Source of the DNA: an uncultured Alphaproteobacteria bacterium
GTDB lineage: Bacteria > Pseudomonadota > Alphaproteobacteria > MPNO01 > UBA2964
NCBI GenBank assembly: GCA_951812775.1
Contig: OX638326.1
Location: 152,151-216,150 of the forward strand
Reading direction: 5' to 3'
Length of the DNA stretch: 64,000 bases
Shown: in pieces, positions 1 to 9,025 of the stretch
Numbering within the stretch: position 1 is the stretch's first letter
Layout of the letters: each line of letters begins with the position of its first letter
Program-made: the position numbers and the translations under genes
The notes under the pieces: generated by a model
The model's database searches: none
Told to the model about the DNA's origin: nothing
The model's input: the letters and a program-made list of their open reading frames with translations, nothing else

Positions 1-50
1 TCTGTGGACGCACTTATGAACGATCGTCTCTATAGTCGTATCGAGCGATC

Positions 51-956
51 CTAACTCGACGATTTTAGACGGGATTCTCGCCAGGCGATGTAGTAGGTGC
101 TTGCGAAGATCACGACCGCCCCCACCCATGTCCAGACATTGGTTGTCGCCGCAAAGAAAAACCAACCCCAGCCGACGGCCATCGGCAGTCGCAGAAAATC
201 AAACGGCATGACAGCACTGGCATCAGCCGACGCAAATGATCTTGCCTGACAAAAATGGGCAAACGATCCAGTCAGACCCACTCCGATGAGAATAAGAAGG
301 TCGATGAATGTCGGCATTTTCCCGAATATCAGGGTCGGGATTAAAGCAAGCGGAACAATCATTACATTCATGTAAAGCACGATGAGAGATGCTGAGTCCG
401 TACGGGTAAGGATTTTCATGCTGAGCCAGGAGCCGGCATAAAAAACTGCCGATAGAAGCATCGCGAGGATCGGTATTGAGATTTCTGCTTCGCCGGGACG
501 CAGGATAATGAGGGTACCCAAAAAGCCGCAAATTGTTGCTGTCCAACGAGGTCCATCGACTTTCTCGCGCAGGATCAAGGCGGCGCCGACAGTCGCGAAT
601 AACGGAATAATGAACGTAAAGGCGGTTGCGTCCGCCATCGGAACGGTGGCGACGTCATAGTAGAAAAAAAACATTGCCGCCAAAGCAAAGACGGTTCTCG
701 ATACGTGCATTGGGAAATGGTTGGTTCGGAGGCCTGATATACCCTGCCGTGTCAGGATAGGGATGACAAAAATCAGTCCTGCGAGCGCGCGAAAGAATAC
801 GACCTCGATTGAAGGGTAGCGCCCTTCAAGATAGCGCACAAAAAATAGCATCATCGTGAAGGACAGTGCCGCCACGATCATCCAAAAAGCGCCACGCTGA
901 ATAGCGCGGCGCCTGTCGGTTGTGTGAGTTTGTGTAGAGGGTTTTTCTTCGGTCAA
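51..956 (-). CDS. DMT-superfamily (EamA) drug/metabolite transporter
   Basis: Inner-membrane permease of 301 residues, the usual length for a ten-helix EamA protein. The sequence is almost continuous hydrophobic helices after a charged cytoplasmic start, in two halves, with the EamA-like stretch 'FFRALAGLIFVIPIL' in the first half and a short basic C-terminus. The substrate cannot be read from sequence. The TTG start at 956 overlaps the stop of the upstream oxidoreductase gene (TTGA arrangement), so the two are probably translationally coupled. The family call is firm and the specificity unknown. Confidence 0.85.
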   Translation of the reverse strand: MTEEKPSTQTHTTDRRRAIQRGAFWMIVAALSFTMMLFFVRYLEGRYPSIEVVFFRALAGLIFVIPILTRQGISGLRTNHFPMHVSRTVFALAAMFFFYYDVATVPMADATAFTFIIPLFATVGAALILREKVDGPRWTATICGFLGTLIILRPGEAEISIPILAMLLSAVFYAGSWLSMKILTRTDSASLIVLYMNVMIVPLALIPTLIFGKMPTFIDLLILIGVGLTGSFAHFCQARSFASADASAVMPFDFLRLPMAVGWGWFFFAATTNVWTWVGAVVIFASTYYIAWRESRLKSSS

Positions 957-1789
957 TCGTCGTAAAAATAAAGAGTGCGGATTTCAATGCTCTGTCGTGG
1001 CTGGGCATTCGGAGGAACTTGAGGTGGTTGAAATGATCCATGGCAGGTCCATTTCGCGGTGCCATCCTCCAGCGAGTCGAAGCACTTCAAAAGAACAACT
1101 TCGTCACGGGTCATCTTGGGAAAGTAATACCAGCGTTGGTCTGGATTATGCGTAAGGTGTAAAACGCCGCCGAGACGATCCTGATAGCGTCGTTCCGCGA
1201 CCAGTAGGTCTTCTTCCCGCAAAGTGTCCCATCCGCAAATCGCCAATGGTGCAGTTTCAACTGGTCCAATCAAGGGGCGCCAGACATTCATGGACCCAAA
1301 TCGTCTGCTTAGCTTGGCTTCTGCCTCTGCCGGAGGCAGAAGGTCGCGAACCCGTTGCGGGGCGGAATTCCGCGTGAAATCGTTATGCATGTTTTTGACT
1401 GGATTGCGAACCTTTCGCGTTTGTGCAAGGCCGCTATCGTCAATACGGATGGTGTGGTCAAACACCAGCACTTCGCTACAGCCGGTTTCCTGTTTTACGA
1501 TCTCTTCCATTTCGGGGTAGTAGACCGATTTTACTTGAGCATCGTCAAAGAAGTCAGTTATCGCTGTATCGAATTCGCGCAAGATGAAGCCTTGCTTGTC
1601 GAGATCAAGATCATCGGCAATAGGCCGGCCATCATGAATTGTAATTTCTTGATCGATATATTTGCCGGTTCTGGTATCCGACCCCTGACCGGGCTCCTTC
1701 ACAAGTGAGACAGGTGTTTGTCCGTCATTGATACTGAATTGAACAGTTGCGCGAACGGTATTGTCGTTGTCTTCAAGGATGGTTGCCAT
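953..1789 (-). CDS. CmcJ/NvfI-family oxidoreductase (hydroxylase/desaturase-like)
   Basis: About 278 residues, starting at the ATG whose upstream strand carries GAAGGAATAGCC as ribosome binding site. An in-frame extension to 1960 lacks such a site. The family hallmarks are 'HNDFTRNSAPQRVRDLLP' in the middle and 'NVWRPLIGPVETAPLAICG' after it. This is the pattern of proteins annotated as CmcJ-like methyltransferases or NvfI/AsaB-like hydroxylase/desaturases, which include Fe(II)/2-oxoglutarate-type enzymes. The natural substrate is unknown. It lies upstream of, and overlaps, the DMT transporter gene, suggesting modification and export of one small molecule (inference). Confidence 0.75.
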   Translation of the reverse strand: MATILEDNDNTVRATVQFSINDGQTPVSLVKEPGQGSDTRTGKYIDQEITIHDGRPIADDLDLDKQGFILREFDTAITDFFDDAQVKSVYYPEMEEIVKQETGCSEVLVFDHTIRIDDSGLAQTRKVRNPVKNMHNDFTRNSAPQRVRDLLPPAEAEAKLSRRFGSMNVWRPLIGPVETAPLAICGWDTLREEDLLVAERRYQDRLGGVLHLTHNPDQRWYYFPKMTRDEVVLLKCFDSLEDGTAKWTCHGSFQPPQVPPNAQPRQSIEIRTLYFYDD

Positions 1790-1871
1790 GGCTATTCCTT
1801 CAGAAGAAAGCTGAGGTTTGTCTGTAGGATATAGAAATAGGGTAGGGCTCGTCCATGGCAATAGAAAGTTG

Positions 1872-2417
1872 CTAATGGGCTGCCCATTCCTCACGAAGTA
1901 TGGCGTACCAGACGTCGTCGACGAGTTGGCCTTTCTGCAGTCGGTTTTGACGTAAAACACCTTCTCGTGTCAGGCCTAATTTTTCGACGACCTTGATCGA
2001 AGCGGCATTACGCGTGTCGATGGCGGCGTAGATGCGGTTAAGTTGCTGATCACCTGCAAAGGCTGTGTTGATAGCAACGCGGCAGGCTTCAGTCATGAGG
2101 CCCTGGTTCCAGTATTCCGGTGAAAGACTATAGGCGATTTCCCCAGCTCGATTTTGGGTATGCCAGGCGAAGCCGACATCGCCGTTCATCTGCTTGTTAC
2201 GTTCGATACACCAGACAGTTTGATCAGGATGAGAGAGGGCGACGCGATCTGCGAGAAACTCTCGGGCGTTCTCCCGGCTATAGGGATAGGGTGGGCGGAT
2301 ATAGCGGGACCATTCTTCGTTCACTGCAAATTTCATTAGGTCATCGATATCATCCCAGCGAAAAGGACGTAAAATCAGGTGTTCGGTCTCGATTTTTGCG
2401 GGAAAAGAGACCGCCAT
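1872..2417 (-). CDS. GNAT-family N-acetyltransferase (RimJ/RimL type)
   Basis: About 181 residues with the RimJ/RimL (Acetyltransf_3) pattern: 'ETEHLILRPFRWDDIDDL' at the N-terminus, 'GEIAYSLSPEYWNQGLMTEA' for the acetyl-CoA-binding strand-loop-helix, and 'NAASIKVVEKLGLTREGVLR' near the C-terminus. It would transfer an acetyl group from acetyl-CoA to an amine, either a protein N-terminus or a small molecule. The ATG at 2417 directly follows the stop of the ferritin-like gene (TAGTGATG), so the two are very likely cotranscribed. A GTG one codon upstream is an alternative start. Confidence 0.85.
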   Translation of the reverse strand: MAVSFPAKIETEHLILRPFRWDDIDDLMKFAVNEEWSRYIRPPYPYSRENAREFLADRVALSHPDQTVWCIERNKQMNGDVGFAWHTQNRAGEIAYSLSPEYWNQGLMTEACRVAINTAFAGDQQLNRIYAAIDTRNAASIKVVEKLGLTREGVLRQNRLQKGQLVDDVWYAILREEWAAH

Positions 2418-2419
2418 CA

Positions 2420-3229
2420 CTAATGTGCGGCTGCCATAACTTCAGCGGCTTTGTCGAAATCAAACGGTTCTGGATCAATTTTACCGTTGTAGATTTCTTC
2501 AACACGTTCTTCTGCAAGTGGGAAGCTGAACTCTGCGTTTCGCATTTTTATACGAGCCCGCAACTGTTTGACCACGAGATCGGTCATCAGCGCGTAATCG
2601 GGATCAGACATGTTTTCGCCATCAAGCCCGACAATGCCGCCCAGCATATGGCCGAATTCGTCTTCGTAGATGACGCGGCAGGCCTCAGCGATCAGGTCGT
2701 CATTGCCGCCACGACCCTTAAGCCGCATTCCCTCACGAAACAGTGTGCAATATCCGCCTTCTGTGAAATGGCTGGCGCGAACCCCGATCTCGCCATGGGC
2801 ATGATTTTGTTCAATACGCATATCAGTGAGAAATTTGTCTTCCTCCCAGATTTGTAACTCATGAGGATCCAGGGGCGCAGTGTTTTCGTCGCGGATGGCG
2901 TCGTAGATATCGGCAAACAGGCAATAGTGGGTAAATTCATCGTGGATGGTTTCAATTAAATCCGCGACATGATGACGACTTACTTCACGATCAATCTTTG
3001 GAAAGGACTCAATGATTTCGATGAGCGGGCCCAGAAAAATGCCAAGGTCCTTATGTTCACCCAGCCCTTTGCCGTTGAATTCCTTGAAACATTGGCGACG
3101 CAGCCATAGCAGATCCGTTTCCAGGGTCCGAATTGGTGAGTCCCAATATGTGCGAACTACCTCGGCTTCACCGGCCCATAATGGTGCGGAGACTTTGATC
3201 AGTTCCTGTAGATTACTATTGAGTGCCAT
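2420..3229 (-). CDS. ferritin-like (diiron four-helix) protein of unknown function
   Basis: 269 residues, largely helical and soluble. Carboxylate/histidine clusters typical of ferritin-like diiron sites are visible: 'IHDEFTHYCLFADIYDAI', 'SHFTEGGYCTLFREGMR' and 'VIYEDEFGHMLGGI'. The E/D-E-F-x-H repeats at about residues 115 and 205 look like metal ligands. I do not recognise a named family; oxygenase, oxidase or iron storage are all possible. The start has a good AGGGATAAACA-ATG site. It is followed immediately by the acetyltransferase gene and diverges from the amidohydrolase gene to its right. Confidence 0.6.
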   Translation of the reverse strand: MALNSNLQELIKVSAPLWAGEAEVVRTYWDSPIRTLETDLLWLRRQCFKEFNGKGLGEHKDLGIFLGPLIEIIESFPKIDREVSRHHVADLIETIHDEFTHYCLFADIYDAIRDENTAPLDPHELQIWEEDKFLTDMRIEQNHAHGEIGVRASHFTEGGYCTLFREGMRLKGRGGNDDLIAEACRVIYEDEFGHMLGGIVGLDGENMSDPDYALMTDLVVKQLRARIKMRNAEFSFPLAEERVEEIYNGKIDPEPFDFDKAAEVMAAAH

Positions 3230-3363
3230 TGTTTATCCCTGTTTAAATCGGTTTTTCTATTGATAGCGTTCCCTTTTGAATTTGTCATTAGAGGGATATG
3301 GCGAGAAACTCACTTGCGAGATATAGTAATCCCATAAATCAAATACTTGATTGGAGACAGGTT

Positions 3364-4599
3364 ATGGATAGTGGTGTTGAAACACCCCGTGAGCTCTCGG
3401 TTAAAGAAGTTACAGCGACTACAGATACGCGGGACATTCTCGAACGCGCCCGTCAGATGGGCGCCGAACGAAATTTTGACGACAAGTTCATCGTTGATAT
3501 CGACTCGCATCATGTTGAAACCGAAAGCTGGGGCGAGATGGCGGAATATATTGAGGATGAAGTCCTCAAGTTTCAGGCCGTTGATCACATAACGAACAGG
3601 ACCGGTTCTCCACCTTACGGGCTAAATGGCGATTTGGCGCTGCGCTATCAGGATGTGGGTGGCCGGGTAATCCATCAGGGCAAACGGGGCGAAGCCGTAG
3701 AGGATAAATCGGTTCATCGCGATGTCATTCTCGCTCAACGCGCCTATGAGACGATGTCTATCGATTACACCGTGGTGTTTCCGACACAGCTTCTCAATCT
3801 GGGTACACATCCGCAGTACCACATGGAAGGTGTGCTTGCGACAGCCTATAATCGCTGGTTTGCCGAACGCATTCTGGCTGATGATCCCAAGCTAGGGGCG
3901 ATGATTTATCTGCCGTTCGGAGATGCTGAACTGTCCTGCAAAACAGTGGAAGAGTTTGCCGATAATGACAGCGTTATCGGGTTTATGATTACCTCTGTTC
4001 GGCACAAGCCGGTTCATCATAACCGTTATATGAAGCTTTATGGTTTGTTGCAGGAAGTCGGCAAGCCACTTGGTTTTCATGCTGGTTATTACTGGGCAGA
4101 TGAATGGACCAAGCAGATCAATCAGTTCGGCGCGATGCACGCGCTGAGCTTTGTCTGGTGTAACGTTGTCCATATGACGAACTGGGTCTGGAATGGTGTT
4201 CCGGAAAAATTCCCCGATCTCAAAACGATCTGGATTGAATCCGGGTTGGCCTGGGTGCCGTGGTTGATGCAGCGGCTTGACCACACCTATCTGATGCGTC
4301 AGTCAGAAGCGCCGTTGCTCAAAAAACTCCCCAGCGAATATATGCGGGAAATGTTCTATACCAGCCAGCCGCTCGAAACCGATCACCCGCGGGCTCTGGC
4401 CAGTACATTTGAAATGATTGATGCACCGAATTCGTTGCTTTACGCATCCGATTGGCCGCATTGGGACTTCGATACACCGAGTGTTATCTGGGATATGCCT
4501 GGTTTGAGCGAAGAGGATAAACTCAATATCCTCGGGCTGAATGCCGCCAATCTGTTCAATCTGGAAGTTCCAAAAGGGATGCGGGGCGTAGAAAAGTAG
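3364..4599 (+). CDS. amidohydrolase family protein (amidohydrolase 2, TIM-barrel)
   Basis: About 411 residues. The start at 3364 is chosen because GGAGACAGG precedes the ATG; the ORF stays open about 22 codons upstream. Features of the amidohydrolase_2 (PF04909) family are 'VDIDSHHVETESWGEMAEY' at the N-terminus, an internal 'GFHAGYYWADEW' and 'LLYASDWPHWDFDTP' near the end, where the Asp would be the catalytic metal ligand. Relatives hydrolyse or decarboxylate aromatic and carboxylic metabolites with Zn or Mn. The usual N-terminal HxH appears as 'DSHHVE', so the first ligands may differ. It ends 7 bp from the convergent glycosyltransferase gene. Confidence 0.8.
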   Translation: MDSGVETPRELSVKEVTATTDTRDILERARQMGAERNFDDKFIVDIDSHHVETESWGEMAEYIEDEVLKFQAVDHITNRTGSPPYGLNGDLALRYQDVGGRVIHQGKRGEAVEDKSVHRDVILAQRAYETMSIDYTVVFPTQLLNLGTHPQYHMEGVLATAYNRWFAERILADDPKLGAMIYLPFGDAELSCKTVEEFADNDSVIGFMITSVRHKPVHHNRYMKLYGLLQEVGKPLGFHAGYYWADEWTKQINQFGAMHALSFVWCNVVHMTNWVWNGVPEKFPDLKTIWIESGLAWVPWLMQRLDHTYLMRQSEAPLLKKLPSEYMREMFYTSQPLETDHPRALASTFEMIDAPNSLLYASDWPHWDFDTPSVIWDMPGLSEEDKLNILGLNAANLFNLEVPKGMRGVEK

Positions 4600-4606
4600 A
4601 AGCGCT

Positions 4607-5746
4607 TCATCTCAGTAGGTTTTCGTAAGCGGTAATTGCCCGCGAGACATAGCGACCCCAGGTAAAGCCATCCAGCACGCTTAACGGTGCTGCTTCAGAC
4701 ATTTCCTGTCTTAGCGCGACATCTTCAATGAGTTTCTCCAGGGCATCAGTAAGCTGTTCGGTAGAATCATTTGCGACCGTCAGCCCGTTTGTTCCATCTC
4801 GAATAATATCTGCGGCGCCCGCGGCCTCTGTCGTTATTACGGGACACCCGCTGGCAAGGGCTTGAAGGTTAACCAGTGGAAACCCTTCCTCGAGTGAGGG
4901 CAGGCAAAAAATATCCGCGTTCCCATAGATTTCGGGCAGGCTATCACCGGATACTGATCCTTTAATCGTCACACCATCGGTAGCCGCATCACGCAAGTAG
5001 CTACTAAAACCAGGCTCGATGGGGCCAACGAGATGTAGCTCCGCTTTGTCTTTCAGCTTCGAGAAAGCGTTAAGCAGGTTTGGGATGCCTTTTCGGACAC
5101 CGACCTGACCGACAAAAAGAATTCTCGGTTTGTCCCGGTTGGTTTTTGTATCGATTGGTTTGAAGCGCGAGAGATCGACGCCATAATTGTTGACGATCAG
5201 TTTCTCCGGTGAAATTCCCCTATCTGTGAAGGTTTGTGCTGCAAAATTCGACGGAACGGCGATCGCATCTGCCTGTTCATACTCCGCCAATTCTCTTTCG
5301 ATGACTTTGTGGGACGCCGTCGAAACATTCATGCCGATCAATTGATAGGCACCCTTTAAAACATCGGTTTGATGTTTAATATGGCTCGATCCCCTTTCAA
5401 TCACGATTTTCAACCCGGTCTCGCGCGCTACCGGGATTGCCTCAAGAGATGCGTTGCTCCAGCCAACAAATATGTCTGCACCGGTCATGTCGGTACGAGC
5501 GGCAAACTGACCAAACTTATGTCCAACGAATGCGTCGCATTTGTTGCCAATTCGGGCTTTGCTGCAAATTCTCTTGAAGAGCTCTATCCAGGCTGCATTC
5601 CTAAGCGGTAACTCAGCATTTGTCAGTTTCTTGACTGCCCGGGAAGGGTAAGGCGTGACAAGTCGGTGTAGGAGATCGTGTTTGTGTAAACCTTGTGCCA
5701 GCTCGAAGGCATGGAACCGTCCATGGGTTGAGACAATGACCTTCAT
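4607..5746 (-). CDS. GT4-family glycosyltransferase
   Basis: 379-residue GT-B glycosyltransferase. The C-terminal Glycos_transf_1 domain is clear: 'RILFVGQVGVRKGIPNLLNA' begins the nucleotide-sugar half, and 'PSLEEGFPLVNLQALASG' is the E-x7-E motif that contacts the donor. It has no signal peptide or membrane helix and would act at the cytoplasmic face on a lipid-linked or polysaccharide acceptor. Its start overlaps the stop of the next glycosyltransferase gene by 4 bp, and asnB lies just beyond, so the three form one operon read leftwards. Confidence 0.88.
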   Translation of the reverse strand: MKVIVSTHGRFHAFELAQGLHKHDLLHRLVTPYPSRAVKKLTNAELPLRNAAWIELFKRICSKARIGNKCDAFVGHKFGQFAARTDMTGADIFVGWSNASLEAIPVARETGLKIVIERGSSHIKHQTDVLKGAYQLIGMNVSTASHKVIERELAEYEQADAIAVPSNFAAQTFTDRGISPEKLIVNNYGVDLSRFKPIDTKTNRDKPRILFVGQVGVRKGIPNLLNAFSKLKDKAELHLVGPIEPGFSSYLRDAATDGVTIKGSVSGDSLPEIYGNADIFCLPSLEEGFPLVNLQALASGCPVITTEAAGAADIIRDGTNGLTVANDSTEQLTDALEKLIEDVALRQEMSEAAPLSVLDGFTWGRYVSRAITAYENLLR

Positions 5747-6960
5747 GAGGCTTGGCCGAAAATTTCTATGGTTTCGGTGAGGAGATCACTCAATGCCTTT
5801 GCCTGAAATTGGCTGGAATACCGTTCAAGAATGTTTGGCGCCGGGTTTATCACCGACTCTTCTCTGAAGCTTTGATCGAGAGCCTGATGGATATCCGTTT
5901 CGGATTCGCATGGAAAAAACGGCACGTTTAGCTGTTTGGCTATCGAAATTGACTCGTTTGTTTCGCCTGGGCAGGCGAGTGCCGGACGTGCGGCGGCGAG
6001 TAGTTCGAGAAGTTTGTGATGGAACAGGTTAGGTGGATTGCGCACATACACATTGAGCTTTGCCCTACGCTGTCTTTTCCATAAGTCATCGGGCGTAAGG
6101 CTTCCGATATTCTGAATGACAAGATCGGATTGCACCTGCTTTCTGGCGGCTTCAAATATTTCTGTATCGCTTCCGGCATAGGTGACAGTCAAATTCGACG
6201 TTCTGCCGTCCCAGCTGTCTATTCCTTTCAAAATTCCCGAAAGAACATCAACGCTATAAAGGCTGCCGGTAATCAGAATTTCGTTTTGAGCCTCGGTGGT
6301 TGTTTCTGCCTGTTTCATCAGTTCGGGCGAGATTCCGTTATATATGGTTTTAAATCCAGTTACGGGTGCACCCGCGAAAGTATCGGCATGTGCTTGAGAG
6401 CACACAGTGTAAGCATTGGCATCACTAAACCGTCGTGCCGTTAGATTTTTGAAGCCAAGGGGCAAAAAGGCATGCCAGTTATCTTTGATATCTGCGACCC
6501 ATGGGCAACCGGCCAGGCGCGCAAGTGATTGGCCCATTACCCAGCAACTGGTATTGCCGAAGATCGCCCAAACGATGTTCGGTTTAAATTCAGAAGCGAT
6601 GATAGGCAGAAGCGCAGATGATGCCTCTAACCAGTCATCGTAGATATTTCCTTTTGTGAGATAATTGTAGGCGATCACCGATTGTCGAAAGGGCGATGCC
6701 ATATTCCCACTTCGAACAGAAGGCAAAAGGGAATCAACGTTGAAGCCGCCGATCACATGATAGTAGCTAGACCAATCGTGTTTGGTGATCTTCTGCACGA
6801 GTTCGACCGGCTCGTCGCCTTTGCCTTTTTCAGTGAGCGGTGGCGTGATGATGAGGACTTGATGTCCAGCTTCACTCAGTAGTTCAGCGAAAGTGGCGCC
6901 GCGATAGGCGCAAACATGATGTCTATCCGGATGGCATGCGTTGATGATCGCGATACGCAT
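5743..6960 (-). CDS. glycosyltransferase (GT-B fold, GT4-like)
   Basis: 405 residues. The N-terminus 'MRIAIINACHPDRHHVCAYR' and the early 'YRGATFAELLSEAGHQVLII' are the loading half of a GT-B enzyme. The C-terminal half contains 'NEILITGSLYSVDVLSGILK' and 'KLLELLAAARPALACPGET', corresponding to the donor-binding region but more diverged than its neighbour. Sugar specificity is unknown. It sits between another glycosyltransferase (4-bp overlap) and asnB (gap of 3 bp), which argues for a shared role in a capsule, O-antigen or glycolipid pathway. Confidence 0.78.
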   Translation of the reverse strand: MRIAIINACHPDRHHVCAYRGATFAELLSEAGHQVLIITPPLTEKGKGDEPVELVQKITKHDWSSYYHVIGGFNVDSLLPSVRSGNMASPFRQSVIAYNYLTKGNIYDDWLEASSALLPIIASEFKPNIVWAIFGNTSCWVMGQSLARLAGCPWVADIKDNWHAFLPLGFKNLTARRFSDANAYTVCSQAHADTFAGAPVTGFKTIYNGISPELMKQAETTTEAQNEILITGSLYSVDVLSGILKGIDSWDGRTSNLTVTYAGSDTEIFEAARKQVQSDLVIQNIGSLTPDDLWKRQRRAKLNVYVRNPPNLFHHKLLELLAAARPALACPGETNESISIAKQLNVPFFPCESETDIHQALDQSFREESVINPAPNILERYSSQFQAKALSDLLTETIEIFGQAS

Positions 6961-6963
6961 CGA

Positions 6964-8871
6964 TCAGGCGAAGACTTTTATTGTTGGAAGTGATCTTGCC
7001 CGGTCGACGAATTTTGTTTGCCATGCTTCTGAAATGACCGGTCGCCAGAGCGTCCAGGCGAGGTGGCTTTCACCATTGTTGAAGCGATCCAAACATTTCT
7101 GCCACCAGGCGACATTCCAATAGCTTCTTTCCTGAAAACGTTTGTCTGAAATGGTTTCATTGGCGATCTTCTGGAGCCCTTGGGAAAACCAATGCTCCTG
7201 GGGTGGCAAGAAACCCTGCTTGTTCCACCGAATACGGATTTGTTCGGGCAGAATCTTTGTCATGGCCCGTCGCAATAATCGTTTTGTTTGGGCTTCGCCC
7301 ATCAAAGTTGCCGGCTTCATGTTTAAGGCAAACTCGGCAATTCGGTGATCGCAGAAGGGGAGTCGAACCTCACGAGAATGCGCCATCGAATTTCGATCGC
7401 CGTATCGTAACAAGGTAGGCAGGTGCGCTTTAAAACTGTCCTGATATAGAATTTCAGACAAGGGATTGAAGCCGTTTGAAGGCGTGTCGCCTTTAGGTTT
7501 CTTAAGTAACGGTAGCGACTCTTTTGTGAGCCCAAACAACGTATCACTTCCAAATTTCAGATATTGGGCGGCATACCATCTGAGTAACGGTGGGGCATGA
7601 TCTTTCAACTTCGACTTTGTGCCGTTCAATGCAAGCGGATAGCGTTTTTCAATAGCGGCGCTTTCTCTTTTGGCTTTGGAGTCTTCCTGTTTGCTGAAAG
7701 TCTGGAGGTAATAGTTGAAATATTGTTCATAACCACCAAGCAACTCATCAGCTCCCTGGCCATCCAGTAGAACCGTAATGTTTTGTTCTTTGGCTTTTTT
7801 AAACACGCTCCATTGGGCAAACTGGCTGGTGCTGCCAACCGGCAATTCATTATCCCACATGAACTGATCCAGATTCTCCATAAAACCGGTCGTCGTCGGT
7901 TCCGTGAGGTGGCTTACGACACCGGTATGATCGATGACCTTTTGAGCGAAAGGCAGTTCGTCTTGCGCGGCGCCTGGAAAGTGTCCGGTAAAGGTATGGT
8001 AGGGATGATCGTTGCCGCGAAGCTGTTTTGATACGCAAACAATTGAGCTGGAATCCAACCCGCCCGAAAGACAGGATCCGACAGGAACATCACTACGTAA
8101 TCTTAATTTGATAGAGTCTGTCAGGAGATCGCGGAACTGCGCAATGGCGTCGTCGTCTTTGAGTTTTTCGAATTCTGCATCGGGGGAAACATCCCAGTAT
8201 CGCGAGATGTTTATTGTGAGTTGGTTGACATCTATCAGGGCCATTTCACCGGGGAGAAGTTGATTTATTCCGGCAAAGATTGTCTCTCGTTCGTCATCAA
8301 GTCCCTCTCTTGGCGATATTAGAAAGCGAAGATGGAGCGCATCGTTTTGTTCAGTGCTAACGCCCTGCAGGGGAAGGAGTGCCTTATATTCTGAGGCAAA
8401 GGCGATCATTTCAGTCATTTGGGTGAATAGAAACGGTTTCTCACCGAAACGATCACGGGCACAAAAGATCGTGCTATTTCGTTTGTCATAAATCGCAAAG
8501 GCAAACATACCGTTGAACAGGGACAGGCAATCAGTTCCCCAACATATATAAGCTGCGAGGAGGACTTCTGTGTCGCTGTGCGACTTCAAGTGAATACCTT
8601 CGGCCGCGAGGCGCTGTGCGATCTCAAGATAATTATAGATCTCACCATTAAAGGTTAGAACAGCATTGTCCGATGCGTCACACATCGGCTGTGCCCCGGC
8701 CTCTGTTGGGTCGATGATTGCGAGCCGACGATGGCCCAGCACGACGGTCCCGCCATCATTTCTCCATTCGCCAAAACCGTCAGGTCCGCGATGTTCCATC
8801 AGCGTGGTCATCGCAGATACGGCGTCGGGATGTATTTCCCGTTTGGCAACGATTCCAGCTATACCGCACAT
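6964..8871 (-). CDS. asnB: asparagine synthase (glutamine-hydrolysing)
   Basis: 635 residues. It begins Met-Cys-Gly-Ile-Ala-Gly, so Cys2 is the N-terminal nucleophile of the class II glutaminase domain (residues 1 to about 200, with 'RGPDGFGEW' and 'NGEIYNY'). The synthetase domain follows, with the ATP-pyrophosphatase loop 'SCLSGGLDSSSIVCVS' at about residue 265. The reaction is ATP + Asp + Gln to Asn + AMP + PPi + Glu. Copies inside glycan clusters often amidate uronic acids instead of making free Asn, and the two adjacent glycosyltransferases favour that reading here (inference). Confidence 0.92.
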   Translation of the reverse strand: MCGIAGIVAKREIHPDAVSAMTTLMEHRGPDGFGEWRNDGGTVVLGHRRLAIIDPTEAGAQPMCDASDNAVLTFNGEIYNYLEIAQRLAAEGIHLKSHSDTEVLLAAYICWGTDCLSLFNGMFAFAIYDKRNSTIFCARDRFGEKPFLFTQMTEMIAFASEYKALLPLQGVSTEQNDALHLRFLISPREGLDDERETIFAGINQLLPGEMALIDVNQLTINISRYWDVSPDAEFEKLKDDDAIAQFRDLLTDSIKLRLRSDVPVGSCLSGGLDSSSIVCVSKQLRGNDHPYHTFTGHFPGAAQDELPFAQKVIDHTGVVSHLTEPTTTGFMENLDQFMWDNELPVGSTSQFAQWSVFKKAKEQNITVLLDGQGADELLGGYEQYFNYYLQTFSKQEDSKAKRESAAIEKRYPLALNGTKSKLKDHAPPLLRWYAAQYLKFGSDTLFGLTKESLPLLKKPKGDTPSNGFNPLSEILYQDSFKAHLPTLLRYGDRNSMAHSREVRLPFCDHRIAEFALNMKPATLMGEAQTKRLLRRAMTKILPEQIRIRWNKQGFLPPQEHWFSQGLQKIANETISDKRFQERSYWNVAWWQKCLDRFNNGESHLAWTLWRPVISEAWQTKFVDRARSLPTIKVFA

Positions 8872-9025
8872 GTATTACCTGATCTCAAAATTAGGAAGCA
8901 CCTGCATGACAGGGTAGGCTTTGATTTTCGTACTTGGGAATTGGTGATTCATTATCTCCTCTAATACTGTTATTCATCGCACCCTGCGAGTCGTTGCAAC
9001 GCTCCGAATGTAGTCTGATTTTAGT

